NCBI GenBank assembly: GCA_001664505.1
Contig: CP011806.1
Location: 1,984,486-2,048,485, forward strand
Length of the DNA: 64,000 nucleotides
DNA from: Acidobacteria bacterium Mor1
Lineage (GTDB): Bacteria > Acidobacteriota > Polarisedimenticolia > Polarisedimenticolales > Polarisedimenticolaceae
Reading direction: 5' to 3'
Below are positions 62,983 through 64,000 of the stretch, piece after piece. A model generated the notes under the pieces. That model did no database searches, was not told the origin of the DNA, and saw nothing but the letters and a program-made list of their open reading frames with translations. Both the position numbers and the translations under genes were made by a program. The stretch's first letter is position 1. Each line of letters starts with the position of its first letter.

Positions 62983-64000
62983 TTGAGCAGCGACGATCCC
63001 ACCATTGACGGATCCTCGGGAGAGGTGTTTCCAAATGACGACGGGGACTCGGGGCACGGCCTCGACTCCGCCGAAGCGCCGACCATCGACGGCTCCGCGG
63101 CCGACTACGACGGGCAGAAGGCAACCGCCCTGCCCGACTCCATCGGGCCTTTCCGCATCCTGTCCCGCCTGGGCGAGGGGGGCATGGGCGTCGTCTACGA
63201 GGCCGAGCAGGCGGAGCCTCGACGCCGGGTCGCGCTGAAGGTCGTCCGCGCCGGTGCCTTCGCCAATGAAGCCCAACTGCGCATGTTCCAGCGGGAGGCG
63301 GACATGCTGGCGCGGCTCAAGCACCCGGGCATCGCCGCGATCCACCAGGTCGGCCACACCGGCCAGGGCCAGCCCTATCTGGTGATGGAGCTGGTGCGGG
63401 GCCTGCCGCTGGACGACTACCTGAAAACCCGGCCGCCGGTGGACAACGAGAACGAGTTGGGCTTCCGCCTGAAGCTGTTCCGGCGGATCTGCGAGGCGGT
63501 CCAGCACGCCCATCAGCGGGGCATCATCCACCGCGATCTCAAACCCGCCAACGTGCTGGTCAGTGAAGCCCAGGAGAGCGCGAGCCAGAGCGGCGCCTCG
63601 GCCAGCGATCTGGGGCTGCCGCGAATCAAGGTCCTCGACTTCGGTCTCGCCCGGGCGATGGACGCCGAGGCAACCCAGGTGACCGAGGTCGGAATGATCA
63701 AGGGCACGCTGCAGTACATGAGCCCCGAGCAAACCCGGGGGCAGCCCGAGGATGTCGACACCCGGGCCGACGTCTACTCCCTGGGCATGCTGCTGTATCA
63801 GATGCTGACCGGCGCCCTGCCCTACGACCTGCAAAAGGCGGCGCTGAGCGCGGCGATGAAGGTCATCTGCGAGCAGGACCCGCTGCCGATGACCCAGAGC
63901 TGGTCCGGCTTCAAGCCGGATCCCGACATCCACACCATCGTGGGCAAGGCCCTGGAGAAGGAACCCGAGCGGCGCTATACCAGCCCCGCCGCGCTCTCCG
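62983..64000 (+). CDS. Ser/Thr protein kinase, N-terminal part (cut by window end)
   Basis: The first 339 codons are inside the window, starting with TTG behind GAGGGGG (62970-62976). An acidic Asp/Ser/Thr tail of about 50 residues precedes the kinase: GEGGMG (64-69), K in VALKVV, HRDLKPAN (from 183) and DFGLARAM. A 20-residue polar insert lies between HRDLKPAN and DFG, as in many kinases with WD40 or TPR tails. What follows the kinase domain is outside the window. Confidence 0.88.
   Translation, partial: MSSDDPTIDGSSGEVFPNDDGDSGHGLDSAEAPTIDGSAADYDGQKATALPDSIGPFRILSRLGEGGMGVVYEAEQAEPRRRVALKVVRAGAFANEAQLRMFQREADMLARLKHPGIAAIHQVGHTGQGQPYLVMELVRGLPLDDYLKTRPPVDNENELGFRLKLFRRICEAVQHAHQRGIIHRDLKPANVLVSEAQESASQSGASASDLGLPRIKVLDFGLARAMDAEATQVTEVGMIKGTLQYMSPEQTRGQPEDVDTRADVYSLGMLLYQMLTGALPYDLQKAALSAAMKVICEQDPLPMTQSWSGFKPDPDIHTIVGKALEKEPERRYTSPAALS

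Overview
The window is a stretch of GC-rich chromosome (strong G/C at third codon positions) from a free-living Gram-negative bacterium. Support for this includes a TonB-dependent receptor, an OmpA-family protein, a giant outer-membrane barrel protein, several lipoboxes, type IV pilin-like proteins and c-type cytochromes. Two Hanks-type Ser/Thr kinases (one with a periplasmic PD40/TolB-like propeller), many TPR proteins and long secreted mosaic proteins (Kelch, BNR, DUF11, thrombospondin type 3) resemble uncultured Acidobacteriota of the Thermoanaerobaculia/Holophagae kind. That placement is inference from gene content, not from a marker gene. I see no rRNA, tRNA, CRISPR array, insertion sequence or prophage.

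Layout. 1-8.6 kb: two small membrane proteins (minus strand), then a full-length topoisomerase VI subunit B. It is followed by an ArsC/Spx-like gene with an in-frame UGA and a bacterial SECIS-like hairpin, i.e. a predicted selenoprotein. A serine beta-lactamase-like lipoprotein, TerC and an ABC-F ATPase (minus strand) and two small membrane proteins (plus strand) complete the block. 8.6-20.9 kb: mostly housekeeping and unknown genes, including CpeT-like, RidA, a PPOX-fold flavoprotein, a TPR membrane protein, a P-domain secreted protein, a GT-D-like protein and a periplasmic thioredoxin.

21-37.9 kb is the most specialised region, all on the plus strand. A secreted sugar-dehydrogenase-like propeller fused to a thioredoxin-like domain is translationally coupled to a TonB receptor with a CxxCN plug motif. 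Next come two small exported DUF11 proteins, a ~1670-residue DUF11/barrel outer-membrane protein, and a three-gene minor-pilin cassette (PilX-, PilV- and PilW-like). The middle cassette member is a pilin-like protein of 1,100 residues. This block looks devoted to building and loading the cell surface.

37.9-46 kb: a YdbS/YdbT-like PH-domain pair, a DEAD-box RNA helicase, and a tightly overlapping four-gene minus-strand operon. That operon encodes a FixH/YtkA-like lipoprotein, a dihaem cytochrome c peroxidase, a His-containing multi-pass membrane protein and a membrane-anchored protein with two YtkA-like domains; I read it as a metal or redox module. 46-64 kb: a BNR-propeller secreted protein, a kinase with PD40 repeats, a methyltransferase, a Kelch/TSP3 giant, a TPR-interrupted SGNH protein, a Tat-exported sarcosine-oxidase-like flavoprotein, an OmpA-family protein, a small exported protein and a second kinase cut by the window end.

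The best-supported unusual items are the selenocysteine ArsC-like protein, the bacterial Top6B without a neighbouring Top6A, the propeller-thioredoxin/TonB receptor pair, the minor-pilin cassette with a giant pilin, and a C-terminal module shared by three secreted proteins.
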